A DNA stretch of 64,000 nucleotides from Sphingomonadales bacterium (GTDB lineage: Bacteria; Pseudomonadota; Alphaproteobacteria; Sphingomonadales; Sphingomonadaceae), in assembly GCA_027491235.1 (NCBI GenBank), contig JAIXWO010000026.1, positions 1-64,000 of the forward strand, written 5' to 3'. The notes under the pieces were generated by a model. The model searched no databases. It was given only the letters and a program-made list of their open reading frames with translations, and was not told the origin of the DNA. Positions 45,760 through 54,910 of this stretch are shown here, piece after piece; position 1 is the first letter of the stretch; the number at the start of each line of letters is the position of its first letter. A program made the position numbers and the translations under genes.

Positions 45760-48309
45760 ATGAAGCTTGTAGTTGTTGAGTCGCCTGCAAAGGCAAAGAC
45801 CATCGAAAAGTACCTCGGCCCCGGCCATCGGGTGCTGGCGAGTTTCGGCCATGTCCGCGACTTGCCGGCCAAGGACGGCTCGGTAAACCCGGATGACGGC
45901 TTTGCCATGACGTGGGAGCCTTATGCCGATAAGTCGAAGCAGCTGAAGGCAATCGCGGATGAGGCGAAAACGGCCGACACCCTCATTCTCGCGACTGACC
46001 CTGATCGCGAAGGCGAGGCAATCTCCTGGCATGTGCAAGAAGTGCTCGCCAAGAAGAAGCTGTTGCCGGCTCATGTGGAGCGGGTCACGTTCAACGCCAT
46101 TACCAAGACAGCTGTGCTGGAGGCGATGGCACACCCCCGCGGCCTCGACCATGATCTGATCGACGCCTATCGCGCTCGGCGCGCGCTTGATTATCTGGTG
46201 GGCTTCACGCTCTCCCCCGTTTTGTGGCGCAAGTTGCCGGGCGCAAAGTCCGCCGGTCGCGTCCAATCCGTGGCGCTGCGTTTGATCGTCGATCGTGAAC
46301 GTGAAATTGAGCTGTTCAAGGCGCAGGAATATTGGTCGGTGCTCGCCAATATGGAACAGGACGGCGTTCCCTTTGTCGCGCGGCTTGTGCGCCATAAGGG
46401 TGAAAAGATTGACCGGCTGACCATAGGAAATGCGGGCGATGCCGCCGCTGCCAAAAAGGCCGTTGAAGACGGTCGTTTTTCCGTGGCGAGCGTCGAGACC
46501 AAGCCGCTCACCCGCAACCCTCCGCCGCCGTTCACGACATCGACCCTTCAGCAGGAAGCTGCGCGCAAGCTAGGCTTTTCCGCCACGCATACGATGCGGC
46601 TGGCGCAGGCGCTCTACGAAGATGGTGCCATCACCTATATGCGAACCGATGGCGTCCAGATGGATGGGTCTGCCATCAGCGCGGCCCGCAACGCCATCGC
46701 CAACCGATATGATGCCGGATATGTGCCGGATAAGCCCCGGCAATATCAGACCAAGGCCAAGAACGCACAGGAAGCGCATGAAGCGATCCGCCCGACCGAG
46801 TTCACTAAGGACCGTGCCGGAAGCGGCGATCATGCCCGACTTTATGATCTGATCTTCAAGCGGGCCTTGGCCAGCCAAATGGCGTCTGCCCGATTGGAGC
46901 GCACGACCGTTGAGATGCAGGACGGGACTGGTCAGACGGGCTTGCGGGCAACGGGCCAAGTTGTCCTCTTCCCCGGCTTCCTCGCGCTCTACGAAGAAAG
47001 CGTCGACGACAGTGACGGCGATGACGATGCCCGCCGCCTGCCGCGGATGAGCGAAGGCGACGCACCGGCCAAGAAGTCCGTTGAATCCGAACAGCACTTC
47101 ACCCAGCCGCCGCCGCGCTATTCCGAAGCGAGCCTTGTCAAAAAGATGGAAGAGCTCGGCATCGGGCGGCCATCGACCTATGCCTCGGTGCTTCAGGTGC
47201 TCAAGGACCGTGACTATGTGACGGTGGACCGCAACCGCTTTACGCCCAATGAAAGCGGGCGTCTGGTGATCGCCTTCCTCGAACGCTTCTTCGAACGCTA
47301 TGTGGCCTACGACTATACAGCGGGCCTTGAAGATCAGCTCGACGATGTGTCGGGTGGTCGCGCCCAGTGGCAGGCCGTGCTCGAAGCCTTTTGGCGCGAC
47401 TTTAAGCCCAAGACCGTCGAGGTCATGGAGCAGAAGCCGTCCGAAGTGACGGAGGCCCTTGATAAGTTTCTCGCACCCTTCCTCTTCCCCGAAAAGGAAG
47501 ATGGCAGCGATCCGCGCCAGTGCCCCGCCTGCGAAGCCGGGAAGCTTGCGCTGCGCGGCGGCCGCTTCGGCGCCTTTGTCGCCTGTTCCAACTATCCGGA
47601 GTGCAAGTTCACCCGCAAATTCGGCCAGCCGGGCAGTGAGGGCGATGCCGGGTCAAATGGTCCCGAAGTGTTGGGCCAGCATCCAGAGACGGGTCAGGAC
47701 ATCAGCCGCAAGTCGGGTCGCTTTGGCCCTTATGTGGAAATGGGCGAGGGCAAGGAGGCCAAGCGCGCCTCCATCCCCAAGGATATTCCGGGCGAAGAGT
47801 TTGGGCTGGAGTGGGCGGTGAAGCTGCTCGATCTGCCGCGCACCATTGGCGACCATCCGGAAACAGGCAAGCCGATCACCGCCAGCATCGGGCGCTATGG
47901 CCCTTATCTGGCGCATGACGGCAAGTACGGGCGGCTTCAGTCGACCCGCGATGTCTTTGAGACGGGCATGAACGCCGCCGTCGTGAAGCTGGCTGAGGCT
48001 GCAGCAGGCGGCGGACGCGCCCGTGGGGCCACGCGGGAGCCGCTCAAGGTGCTCGGCGCCCATCCACGCACGGAATTGGAGCTGAAGGTCATGGAGGGCC
48101 GCTACGGCGCTTATGTGACCGACGGCACGACCAACGCGACGCTGCCCAAGACCGTGACGCCCGAAGCGCTGACGCTGGAGGAAGCCGCCCAGCTGATCGA
48201 CGAACGCGCCGCCAAGGCGCCGGCCAAGGGCAAGAAGAAGGCGCCTGCGAAGAAGAAGGCACCGGCCAAGAAGAAGGCAGCACCGAAGAAGAAGGCCGCT
48301 GCCGAATAG
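45760..48309 (+). CDS. topA: DNA topoisomerase I
   Basis: This 849-residue type IA topoisomerase relaxes negative supercoils. The Toprim domain begins with VVESPAKAKT and has D-P-D-R-E-G-E-A. The catalytic tyrosine lies in GAITYMRTDG. One zinc finger follows (CPACEAGK, then CSNYPECKF), then three C-terminal repeat units (GQHPETGQ, GDHPETGK, GAHPRTEL) and a Lys/Ala-rich tail (KKKAPAKKK) that probably binds DNA. Length and order fit alphaproteobacterial TopA. Confidence 0.97.
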   Translation: MKLVVVESPAKAKTIEKYLGPGHRVLASFGHVRDLPAKDGSVNPDDGFAMTWEPYADKSKQLKAIADEAKTADTLILATDPDREGEAISWHVQEVLAKKKLLPAHVERVTFNAITKTAVLEAMAHPRGLDHDLIDAYRARRALDYLVGFTLSPVLWRKLPGAKSAGRVQSVALRLIVDREREIELFKAQEYWSVLANMEQDGVPFVARLVRHKGEKIDRLTIGNAGDAAAAKKAVEDGRFSVASVETKPLTRNPPPPFTTSTLQQEAARKLGFSATHTMRLAQALYEDGAITYMRTDGVQMDGSAISAARNAIANRYDAGYVPDKPRQYQTKAKNAQEAHEAIRPTEFTKDRAGSGDHARLYDLIFKRALASQMASARLERTTVEMQDGTGQTGLRATGQVVLFPGFLALYEESVDDSDGDDDARRLPRMSEGDAPAKKSVESEQHFTQPPPRYSEASLVKKMEELGIGRPSTYASVLQVLKDRDYVTVDRNRFTPNESGRLVIAFLERFFERYVAYDYTAGLEDQLDDVSGGRAQWQAVLEAFWRDFKPKTVEVMEQKPSEVTEALDKFLAPFLFPEKEDGSDPRQCPACEAGKLALRGGRFGAFVACSNYPECKFTRKFGQPGSEGDAGSNGPEVLGQHPETGQDISRKSGRFGPYVEMGEGKEAKRASIPKDIPGEEFGLEWAVKLLDLPRTIGDHPETGKPITASIGRYGPYLAHDGKYGRLQSTRDVFETGMNAAVVKLAEAAAGGGRARGATREPLKVLGAHPRTELELKVMEGRYGAYVTDGTTNATLPKTVTPEALTLEEAAQLIDERAAKAPAKGKKKAPAKKKAPAKKKAAPKKKAAAE

Positions 48310-48314
48310 GCTCT

Positions 48315-48614
48315 ATGGACCGCGCCACCATCTCTCTCGACGCTGAAGTCTGGCTGTGGACGTCCAAGGGCGCGTCCTGGCATTTTCTGACGGTAGAGGG
48401 AGAGGCGGCAGCGGAGGTGCGTTACGCGTCGCTTGGGCTCACGCGCGGCTTTGGGTCGGTGTCGGTGGAGGTGACGATTGGCGGCACCCGCTGGCGCACG
48501 TCGCTTTTCCCCAGCAAGGCGTCGGGCGGATTTATCCTTCCGCTGAAGGCTGCCGTGCGCAAGGCAGAGGGATTCGCGGTGGGGGACAGGGTGGCGGTGA
48601 CGATCACGATCTGA
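48315..48614 (+). CDS. DUF1905 domain protein
   Basis: This 99-residue protein is a single DUF1905-type beta-barrel domain (W-x-W-x-S-K-G-A-S-W-H-F-L near the N-terminus, then G-G-T-R-W-R-T-S-L-F-P and Y/I-L-P-L-K-A-A-V-R-K). Its function is unknown. It starts 5 bases after topA and probably shares its transcript. Downstream to 49062 (about 450 bases) there is no gene; that region holds the nrdA control signals listed separately. Confidence 0.85.
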   Translation: MDRATISLDAEVWLWTSKGASWHFLTVEGEAAAEVRYASLGLTRGFGSVSVEVTIGGTRWRTSLFPSKASGGFILPLKAAVRKAEGFAVGDRVAVTITI

Positions 48615-48848
48615 ATTGGCGTCGCCGGAACGCATTTCCGTAGCGGTTATGAACGCCGCCGCATTGGCGCAGATGGCAGCGCAAAAAATTTAAAAAATCT
48701 TTTCGTCCAGCTTGCAATTTGGAAAGCCAAGGCAAGTCCGCGCGTCGCTGCATCGCAACGTCGAAATGATGCCATGAAGCGAGTCACATCTGCGACGAGT
48801 TGAGTCCCTAAACTGTCAAATACCCTCTTGCGTCTCAGCGTGGATGAG

Positions 48849-48895
48849 GCACTATGGATAGTGGCTGAGCCGGGGGGCAACCCAAGTAGTAGTGG
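48849..48895 (+). promoter_or_regulatory. Tandem NrdR-box-like pair upstream of nrdA
   Basis: GCACTATGGATAGTGG (48849-48864) contains a perfect CACTAT/ATAGTG inverted repeat, close to the NrdR box consensus ACACTATATATAGTGT. A weaker match ACCCAAGTAGTAGTGG (48880-48895) begins exactly 31 bases later, the usual NrdR box pair spacing. NrdR represses ribonucleotide reductase genes; no nrdR gene is in the window. Confidence 0.5.
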
Positions 48896-48925
48896 TTGGA
48901 GACGCGCAGAGCGATTTGCGGCACC

Positions 48926-48985
48926 GGGCATTTTGTGCCCTGTGGATATCGGGGGCAGTCTGAAATTTCGGCGGTGCAAACCGCC
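48926..48985 (+). other. Hairpins in the nrdA leader
   Basis: GGGCA-ttttg-TGCCC (48926-48940) and GGCGGT-gcaa-ACCGCC (48970-48985, with a GNRA-type loop) lie between the NrdR-like boxes and the nrdA start. They may form a structured 5' leader. No known riboswitch was recognised. Confidence 0.35.
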
Positions 48986-49062
48986 AAACATGGTATGAGC
49001 AGGGTTTCGACCCGAGTCGAACAAGAGTAGAACATCGCGGTTGCGATATGTTGGGGGCAAGA

Positions 49063-50973
49063 ATGGATTTTCGGGATACGCAGGCAGAAGCAAGCGGAGA
49101 TAATGTGGCAACGATCGTGGAAACACCGGCTGCTCCCAAGGCGAAAAGCAAGGGCGTAAAAGACACGCGCACGGTGGATGAAGCCTATCCGCTGGAGATC
49201 GACCGTAGCCGCGACGCGTTGCTGACCGACTTCGGTAAAGAAACGCTGCGTGACCGTTATCTGCTGCCGGGCGAAAGCTATCAGGATCTGTTCGTCCGCG
49301 TGGCATCTGCCTATGCGGATGATCAGGCGCATGCCCAGCGCATCTATGATTACATCTCCAAGCTGTGGTTCATGCCTGCCACGCCCGTCCTCTCCAACGG
49401 CGGCACCGGTCGCGGCCTGCCCATTTCCTGCTATCTGAACTCGGTCGATGACAGCCTTGAAGGCATCGTCAACACCTGGAACGAAAACGTCTGGCTCGCC
49501 TCACGCGGCGGCGGCATTGGCACCTATTGGGGCAGCGTGCGCGGCATTGGGGAGCCTGTTGGCCTCAACGGCAAGACGAGCGGCATCATTCCGTTTGTCC
49601 GCGTGATGGATTCGCTGACGCTGGCGATCTCGCAAGGCTCGCTGCGCCGTGGTTCGGCCGCAGTCTATCTCGACATTGACCACCCCGAAATCGAGGAATT
49701 CCTCGAAATCCGGAAGCCCTCGGGCGATTTCAACCGCAAGGCGCTCAACCTGCACCACGGCGTGCTGTTGACCGACGCCTTTATGGAAGCGGTGCGCGAA
49801 GGCGCGGAATGGAACCTCAAATCCCCGAAGACCGGCGAAGTCCGTGCCACGGTGGATGCGCGCAGCCTGTTCCAGAAGCTCGTTGAAACCCGTCTCGCCA
49901 CCGGTGAGCCGTACATCGTGTTCAGCGATACAGTGAACAAGGCGATGCCGAAGCATCACCGCGAACTGGGCTTCAAGGTCTCGACCTCGAACCTCTGTTC
50001 GGAAATCACGCTGCCCACGGGTCGCGATCACCTTGGCAATGACCGCACGGCTGTCTGCTGCCTCTCCTCGCTCAACATGGAAACATGGGATGAGTGGAAT
50101 GGCGACAAGCAGTTTGTGGAAGACGTTATGCGCTTCCTCGACAATGTGCTGACCGACTATATTGACCGTGCGCCGCCGGAAATGGCCCGCGCCAAATATT
50201 CGGCAACGCGTGAACGTTCGGTCGGTCTGGGGGTCATGGGCTTCCACAGCTTCCTGCAGGCGCGCAACATTCCGTTTGAAGGCGCGATGGCCAAGAGCTG
50301 GAACCTGCGCGTGTTCAAGCACATCGCGGCCAAGGTTAACGAAGCCTCGATGCTGCTCGCAACAGAGCGCGGCGCCTGCCCGGATGCCGAAGAACGCGGC
50401 GTGATGGAGCGCTTCAGCTGCAAGACCGCGATTGCGCCGACGGCGTCGATCTCGATCATCTGCGGCGGCACCAGCGCCTGCATTGAGCCTATTCCGGCCA
50501 ACATCTACACGCATAAGACGCTCAGCGGCTCCTTCTCGATCCGTAACCCGCATCTTGAAAAGCTGCTCATCGAAAAGTCGAAGAACAGCGACAATGTGTG
50601 GAATTCGATCCTTGAGCAGGGCGGTTCCGTCCAGCACCTCGACTTCCTGAGCCAGGATGAAAAGGACACGTTCAAGACGAGCTTTGAGATTGACCAGCGC
50701 TGGCTGATCGAGCTCGCGGCAGACCGGACGCCCTATATTGATCAGGCGACCTCGCTGAACCTCTTCATCCCTGCCGACGTGGAAAAGTGGGATCTCCTCA
50801 TGCTCCACTTCCGCGCGTGGGAACTGGGCGTGAAGTCGCTTTACTACCTCCGGTCAAAGTCGATCCAGCGCGCAGGCTTTGCCGGCGGCGTTGAGGCGGA
50901 CAACACGGCAGAAGCGCCCAAATATGAACTCGCCGCATCGACCGACTATGACGAGTGCTTAGCCTGCCAATAA
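49063..50973 (+). CDS. nrdA: Ribonucleoside-diphosphate reductase, alpha subunit (class I)
   Basis: This 636-residue catalytic subunit reduces ribonucleotides to deoxyribonucleotides. It has MPATPVLSNGG, the SCYLNS cysteine, NLCSEITLP with the thiyl-radical cysteine and neighbouring catalytic residues, GLGVMGFHSFLQ, and the redox cysteines at the end (DECLACQ). It lacks an N-terminal ATP-cone, so dATP feedback at that site should be absent. ATG at 49063 with GGGGG about 6 bases upstream is preferred to the ATG at 49048. It is followed by nrdB after 46 bases. Confidence 0.96.
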   Translation: MDFRDTQAEASGDNVATIVETPAAPKAKSKGVKDTRTVDEAYPLEIDRSRDALLTDFGKETLRDRYLLPGESYQDLFVRVASAYADDQAHAQRIYDYISKLWFMPATPVLSNGGTGRGLPISCYLNSVDDSLEGIVNTWNENVWLASRGGGIGTYWGSVRGIGEPVGLNGKTSGIIPFVRVMDSLTLAISQGSLRRGSAAVYLDIDHPEIEEFLEIRKPSGDFNRKALNLHHGVLLTDAFMEAVREGAEWNLKSPKTGEVRATVDARSLFQKLVETRLATGEPYIVFSDTVNKAMPKHHRELGFKVSTSNLCSEITLPTGRDHLGNDRTAVCCLSSLNMETWDEWNGDKQFVEDVMRFLDNVLTDYIDRAPPEMARAKYSATRERSVGLGVMGFHSFLQARNIPFEGAMAKSWNLRVFKHIAAKVNEASMLLATERGACPDAEERGVMERFSCKTAIAPTASISIICGGTSACIEPIPANIYTHKTLSGSFSIRNPHLEKLLIEKSKNSDNVWNSILEQGGSVQHLDFLSQDEKDTFKTSFEIDQRWLIELAADRTPYIDQATSLNLFIPADVEKWDLLMLHFRAWELGVKSLYYLRSKSIQRAGFAGGVEADNTAEAPKYELAASTDYDECLACQ

Positions 50974-51019
50974 GCGGCCTCCCACTCGAACCACACAGAA
51001 TTAAACTAGGAAGACAATC

Positions 51020-52075
51020 ATGTCCCTTCTCGTAGCCCGCAATCAGTACAAGCCCTTCCAGTACCCCTGGGCCTATGAATTCTGGAAGCGCCAGCAGCAG
51101 ATCCACTGGCTGCCGGAAGAAGTGCCGTTGGGCGAAGATTGCCGCGATTGGGCGCAGAAGCTGTCCGACCACGAACGCAATTTGCTGACGCAGATTTTCC
51201 GCTTCTTCACACAGGCCGATGTTGAGGTGCAGAATTGCTACCACGAACATTATGGTCGCGTGTTCAAGCCGACCGAAATCAAGATGATGCTCACCGCCTT
51301 TTCCAACATGGAAACGGTGCACATCGCGGCCTACTCGCATTTGCTCGACACCATCGGCATGCCCGAGAGCGAGTACGGCATGTTCCTTCAGTATAAGGAA
51401 ATGAAGGACAAGCATGATTATCTGAACACCTTTGGTGTCGATAATGATGAAGACATTGCCCGCACGCTCGCCATGTTCGGCGGCTTCACCGAAGGGCTGC
51501 AGCTGTTCGCGTCGTTCGCGATGCTGATGAACTTCCCGCGCTTCAACAAGATGAAGGGCATGGGGCAGATCGTCACATGGTCGATCCGCGATGAAAGCCT
51601 GCACTGCGAAGGCATCACCAAGCTGTTCCACGCCTTCACCAAGGAGCGTGACTGCCTGACCAAAGCCGTCAAGGACGACATTCTGGATTGCTGCCAGAAG
51701 ACCGTCCGTCTGGAAGATGCGTTCATCGATCTCGCTTTTGAACAGGGCCCTGTCCCCGGCATGACGCCCAAGGAAATCAAGCGCTACATCCGCTACATCG
51801 CGGACTGGCGTCTGGGTCAGCTTGGCTTCTCACCGATGTACATGATCGAAGAGCACCCGCTCCCCTGGCTCGCGCCGCTCCTCAACGGGGTGGAACACGC
51901 CAACTTCTTCGAAACCCGCGCCACCGAATACGCAAAAGCCGCCACCCGCGGTGAATGGAATCAGGTGTGGGATAACTTCGACCGCCGCAAAGGCGCCAAG
52001 GCCGCCAATGACGTGCCGGAAGTTGTTGTGGTAGAGAAGGATATGTTTGAAGCGGCGGGGGTTGCTGCGGAGTAG
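51020..52075 (+). CDS. nrdB: Ribonucleoside-diphosphate reductase, beta subunit (R2)
   Basis: This 351-residue radical subunit carries a diiron site and a tyrosyl radical. The E-x2-H-x3-Y segment METVHIAAYSHLL provides ligands and the radical Tyr, and the RDESLHCEG segment supplies the second E-x2-H. The C-terminal acidic tail (VVVEKDMFEAAG) docks on NrdA. AGGAAG lies before the ATG. An apparently lower-GC two-gene insert follows directly. Confidence 0.96.
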   Translation: MSLLVARNQYKPFQYPWAYEFWKRQQQIHWLPEEVPLGEDCRDWAQKLSDHERNLLTQIFRFFTQADVEVQNCYHEHYGRVFKPTEIKMMLTAFSNMETVHIAAYSHLLDTIGMPESEYGMFLQYKEMKDKHDYLNTFGVDNDEDIARTLAMFGGFTEGLQLFASFAMLMNFPRFNKMKGMGQIVTWSIRDESLHCEGITKLFHAFTKERDCLTKAVKDDILDCCQKTVRLEDAFIDLAFEQGPVPGMTPKEIKRYIRYIADWRLGQLGFSPMYMIEEHPLPWLAPLLNGVEHANFFETRATEYAKAATRGEWNQVWDNFDRRKGAKAANDVPEVVVVEKDMFEAAGVAAE

Positions 52076-52079
52076 GCTT

Positions 52080-52949
52080 TTGGAGGCGCCTGAACCACAT
52101 CCATATGAACACGTAGATGCGGCCATCAGATATGAGTGGATGCGTCAGGATTGTGCAGCGCTTTCAAGCGCCCGGCAAGCTCGTGAGGATGGTTTGGTTC
52201 AAACGATTACGCAGTTCTCATCTGCGGCATTGTTGGCGGTTCCCGGATTTTTTTTAAGCGGCGATCGAAAAGTCCCCTCAGTGTCCGAGGGATTTTTCGT
52301 CTACCTAGGTATTTTTCTCTTTCTATTTGCACTGACTTCGGCGCTACTTGAGCAGATTTTTTCGGCAAAAGCATATGGAAAACAAGAAGAAATAACGAAG
52401 TCTTTATACCAACTGGAAAGTCGCGAAGCTGGAGACAAAAAATCAGTTGATTTGGTGAATAGGACACGATTATTCTCTCTATGTAGTTTTGGTTCTGCTG
52501 TAGTTTCTACAGTGATTGGTTTGTCGTTGTTGATGGAGAGCGAATTTGGCAAATCCAGCGCCCCCGCCACCACCACCCCCACCACCCCCCCCCGCAGCGG
52601 CGCAGCGATAGAGGCATTCAAAAGTCTGCGCCGTCACCAGTTCCTCCTCCGCCTAAAAAGTGAGAGCTGGGAATCCCAAATGTATGATGTAACGAACGGT
52701 GATCGTGCCGAGTCAGCGTTATCTGCGCTGATTGACTTCATCGACGGTTCAAAGGTCGACACTGCGCGTGATGCAATCGCCGACTTGATTTGCAATCTCA
52801 TACACTTGGCTCGCGGCCGAGGCCTTGATCACAACTTGCTTGTACTTCAGGCATCACGCATGGCGGAGGAAGAGGCGCGCGAAGACGACAACGGTCCTAT
52901 GGATGACGTCCAGGAGCGTTTTCGTGAGATATTGCCGGAAGACAGCTAA
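52080..52949 (+). CDS. Membrane protein of unknown function with C9 tract
   Basis: This frame of about 289 residues has two to three membrane helices (around FSSAALLAVPGFFL, GFFVYLGIFLFLFALT and SAVVSTVIGLSLLM) and a soluble C-terminal half without known motifs (FKSLRRHQFLLRLK, then acidic DDVQERFRE). A run of nine C (52585-52593) sits at the domain junction. Starts are uncertain: TTG at 52080 has GGAG 8 bases upstream, and TTG at 52047 overlaps nrdB and also has a ribosome site. Base composition looks lower in GC than the neighbours. It is followed by an HNH nuclease gene 39 bases later. Function is unknown. Confidence 0.6.
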   Translation: MEAPEPHPYEHVDAAIRYEWMRQDCAALSSARQAREDGLVQTITQFSSAALLAVPGFFLSGDRKVPSVSEGFFVYLGIFLFLFALTSALLEQIFSAKAYGKQEEITKSLYQLESREAGDKKSVDLVNRTRLFSLCSFGSAVVSTVIGLSLLMESEFGKSSAPATTTPTTPPRSGAAIEAFKSLRRHQFLLRLKSESWESQMYDVTNGDRAESALSALIDFIDGSKVDTARDAIADLICNLIHLARGRGLDHNLLVLQASRMAEEEAREDDNGPMDDVQERFREILPEDS

Positions 52950-52988
52950 GGCTTCACCTGACCGGTATTTCCAGTTACGTCTCCAACG

Positions 52989-53888
52989 GTGACAAAGGGC
53001 GTCTTCATCTATCAGGCTGGGTCCCAATATGAGGACGACCCGACTGTTCACTATCAGTTCCCGTCGCGTCTGTATCTTTCCAGAGCATCTCAATTTGTGG
53101 ACGACTGGGTTGTTTATCTTGAATCCCGCCGAGGCGGTAAGCGAGGCTATTTCGCTGCGGCGAAGGTCCAATCCGTTGTTCCTGATCCAACGGCTGCCGG
53201 AATGCACTTGGCTTTGATGGAGCCGGGCAGCTTCATTGAATTCGATAATCATGTTCCGTTTAGCGATCAGGACGGCCCCGCAGAACGCGGGCTTCTGAAT
53301 GAGCGCGGCGAAGTTTCCGGCAGGAAACAATCAGCTGTGCGTCCGCTTGCAGAAGCTGATTTTGCAAGGATCGTTTCTCGCGGACTGGCAGATGAAACTG
53401 GTATTTTGCCTCGCTTAGGCGACATGGCACCTGCTGGTGTTGTAAGAGAAGATAAAAGCCCATTCGCATTTGAAATTGAACGAGATCGGGTGTCTGTCCT
53501 CACCTCTCGACCTATTCGTGATCGAGCATTTCGGAGAAATGTCTTGGCTGCTTACGACAGCCGCTGTGCGCTCTCTCGGCTAAAGCTCATCAATGGCGGT
53601 GGTCGAGCTGAGGTCGAAGCCGCCCACATAAGACCTGTCGAACATGGCGGGCCGGACGCAGTGGCAAACGGTTTGGCCTTATCTGGCACAGCGCATTGGA
53701 TGTTCGATAGGGGGCTCATCACCCTAGAGGACGATTTGCAAATAAAAGTATCGCGACACGTGAACGACGTCGACAGCGTTTGGCACTTTATTCATCCCAG
53801 TCGGCGCTCCGCCGAGCCGATACACCAAGCCTACCGCCCGCATCCCCACTTCCTGCGTTGGCATCGAGAGAACGTGTTTAAGGTTTAA
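52989..53888 (+). CDS. HNH endonuclease with PUA/EVE-like N-terminal domain (suspected)
   Basis: This 299-residue protein has a C-terminal HNH_2-like domain: YDSRCALSRLKLINGGG, then EAAHIRPVEHGGPD (histidine pair), and GLALSGTAHWMFDRGLIT with the final H. The N-terminal part (GVFIYQAGSQYED, WVVYLESRRGGKRGYFAAAKV) resembles PUA/EVE-type modified-base-binding domains found fused to HNH nucleases in Type IV-like restriction. That domain reading is my inference. GTG start. The composition looks AT-rich, unlike neighbours. A defence role against modified DNA is plausible but not shown. Confidence 0.72.
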   Translation: MTKGVFIYQAGSQYEDDPTVHYQFPSRLYLSRASQFVDDWVVYLESRRGGKRGYFAAAKVQSVVPDPTAAGMHLALMEPGSFIEFDNHVPFSDQDGPAERGLLNERGEVSGRKQSAVRPLAEADFARIVSRGLADETGILPRLGDMAPAGVVREDKSPFAFEIERDRVSVLTSRPIRDRAFRRNVLAAYDSRCALSRLKLINGGGRAEVEAAHIRPVEHGGPDAVANGLALSGTAHWMFDRGLITLEDDLQIKVSRHVNDVDSVWHFIHPSRRSAEPIHQAYRPHPHFLRWHRENVFKV

Positions 53889-53987
53889 CAAGAAGGCCTT
53901 CCAGCATTGATGCCAAAAGTGCCTATTGCCCCATGCGGCGAGCAGGGTCTCCCTGCCCGCCGTTTGGCTCCGAATTTTCGAATTCTC

Positions 53988-54731
53988 CTACTTCCCAGCC
54001 GGCACCCCCGGCTGCACTTTCTTCGCCACATATTCCACGAAATCCTTGGAATAGGCGTCGCGCAGTTCGGCCTTGGCCGCGTCCACCATCTCAGGCGTTT
54101 TGGGCGGGAAGTTTTCCAGCGGATTCTTGACCTGGCCGGTTGCGGTCTTGGTCGCCTTGGGCGTGTCGCCGAATTCGCGGTAGATCCAGCCGGTGAACAG
54201 GTTTGATCCGTACATCATCGCCTTGTGGTAGAAGATGTGCGTGGTGACGAGTTCAGCATAGCAGGGGTGTTTTGAGTCGGTCAGGCGCTCTCCCGCCTTG
54301 ATCTTGGCGTTCATCGCCTTGACCTTGGCCTTCAGCTCCGGATTGGTTTTCAAGTCTTCATTGAACGGCGTCGGCGCCTCTACGATGATCTTGTAATCCT
54401 GCAGCCGGAGCGTCTTCTGAATGCCGAGCTTGTTGAGCTCCTCCATCTGAACGTCCGGCCCCAGATAGTCGCGCATCAAGTCCTTTGTCGTTTTCACCCG
54501 GCCGTCATGCGCGGCCATGTCTGCCACAGCACCGACAATGCCAAAGCCCGAAAGCAGCCCCATCTGGATACCGATATAGTTTTCCGTCGGCCACACGTGC
54601 AGTTCGCACTTGGCGGTGTCTTCTGTCAGCGTTGAAGCGACAGGGGCCGGTGCTGTTGTGTCCTGCGCGAGAACGCATGTGCTCGAAAGCAGGGCGGCAG
54701 ATGCTGCCGCTACTTTGAATTTCTTCGTCAT
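53988..54731 (-). CDS. Secreted protein of unknown function
   Basis: This 247-residue protein has a signal peptide (residues 1-22, ending CVLAQ) and a largely helical mature part with two cysteines (KCELHVW and HPCYAEL). A glycine-rich hydrophobic stretch (GLLSGFGIVGAVADMAA) follows the first cysteine and might embed in a membrane. I recognise no enzymatic motif. It stands alone on the minus strand. Confidence 0.75.
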   Translation of the reverse strand: MTKKFKVAAASAALLSSTCVLAQDTTAPAPVASTLTEDTAKCELHVWPTENYIGIQMGLLSGFGIVGAVADMAAHDGRVKTTKDLMRDYLGPDVQMEELNKLGIQKTLRLQDYKIIVEAPTPFNEDLKTNPELKAKVKAMNAKIKAGERLTDSKHPCYAELVTTHIFYHKAMMYGSNLFTGWIYREFGDTPKATKTATGQVKNPLENFPPKTPEMVDAAKAELRDAYSKDFVEYVAKKVQPGVPAGK

Positions 54732-54830
54732 ATTGCGCGCCCCTCAAATCTCTTCTCACCAGAGGCACCATTTATCCCGAGATATCGCGCTTTTCAACAA
54801 TCGGCGCGGATGGGATATTCCCCTGGCCCC

Positions 54831-54869
54831 CAAAAAATGACCCCACCGGTCGATTGGCCGGTGGGGTCA
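54831..54869 (-). terminator. Strong intrinsic terminator (minus strand)
   Basis: Read on the minus strand, TGACCCCACCGG pairs perfectly with CCGGTGGGGTCA (12 bp) and is followed by TTTTTTG. No minus-strand protein gene ends here; it most likely terminates the structured RNA upstream. Confidence 0.85.
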
Positions 54870-54910
54870 GATTTGGCAGGCGTGATGGGGGTGGCTGAAA
54901 GCCGGTCATC

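Noticed and set aside
49003-49021. GGTTTCGACCC segment resembling a tRNA T-arm
   Set aside because: No acceptor, D-arm or anticodon arm can be built around it; it is better read as a simple inverted repeat.
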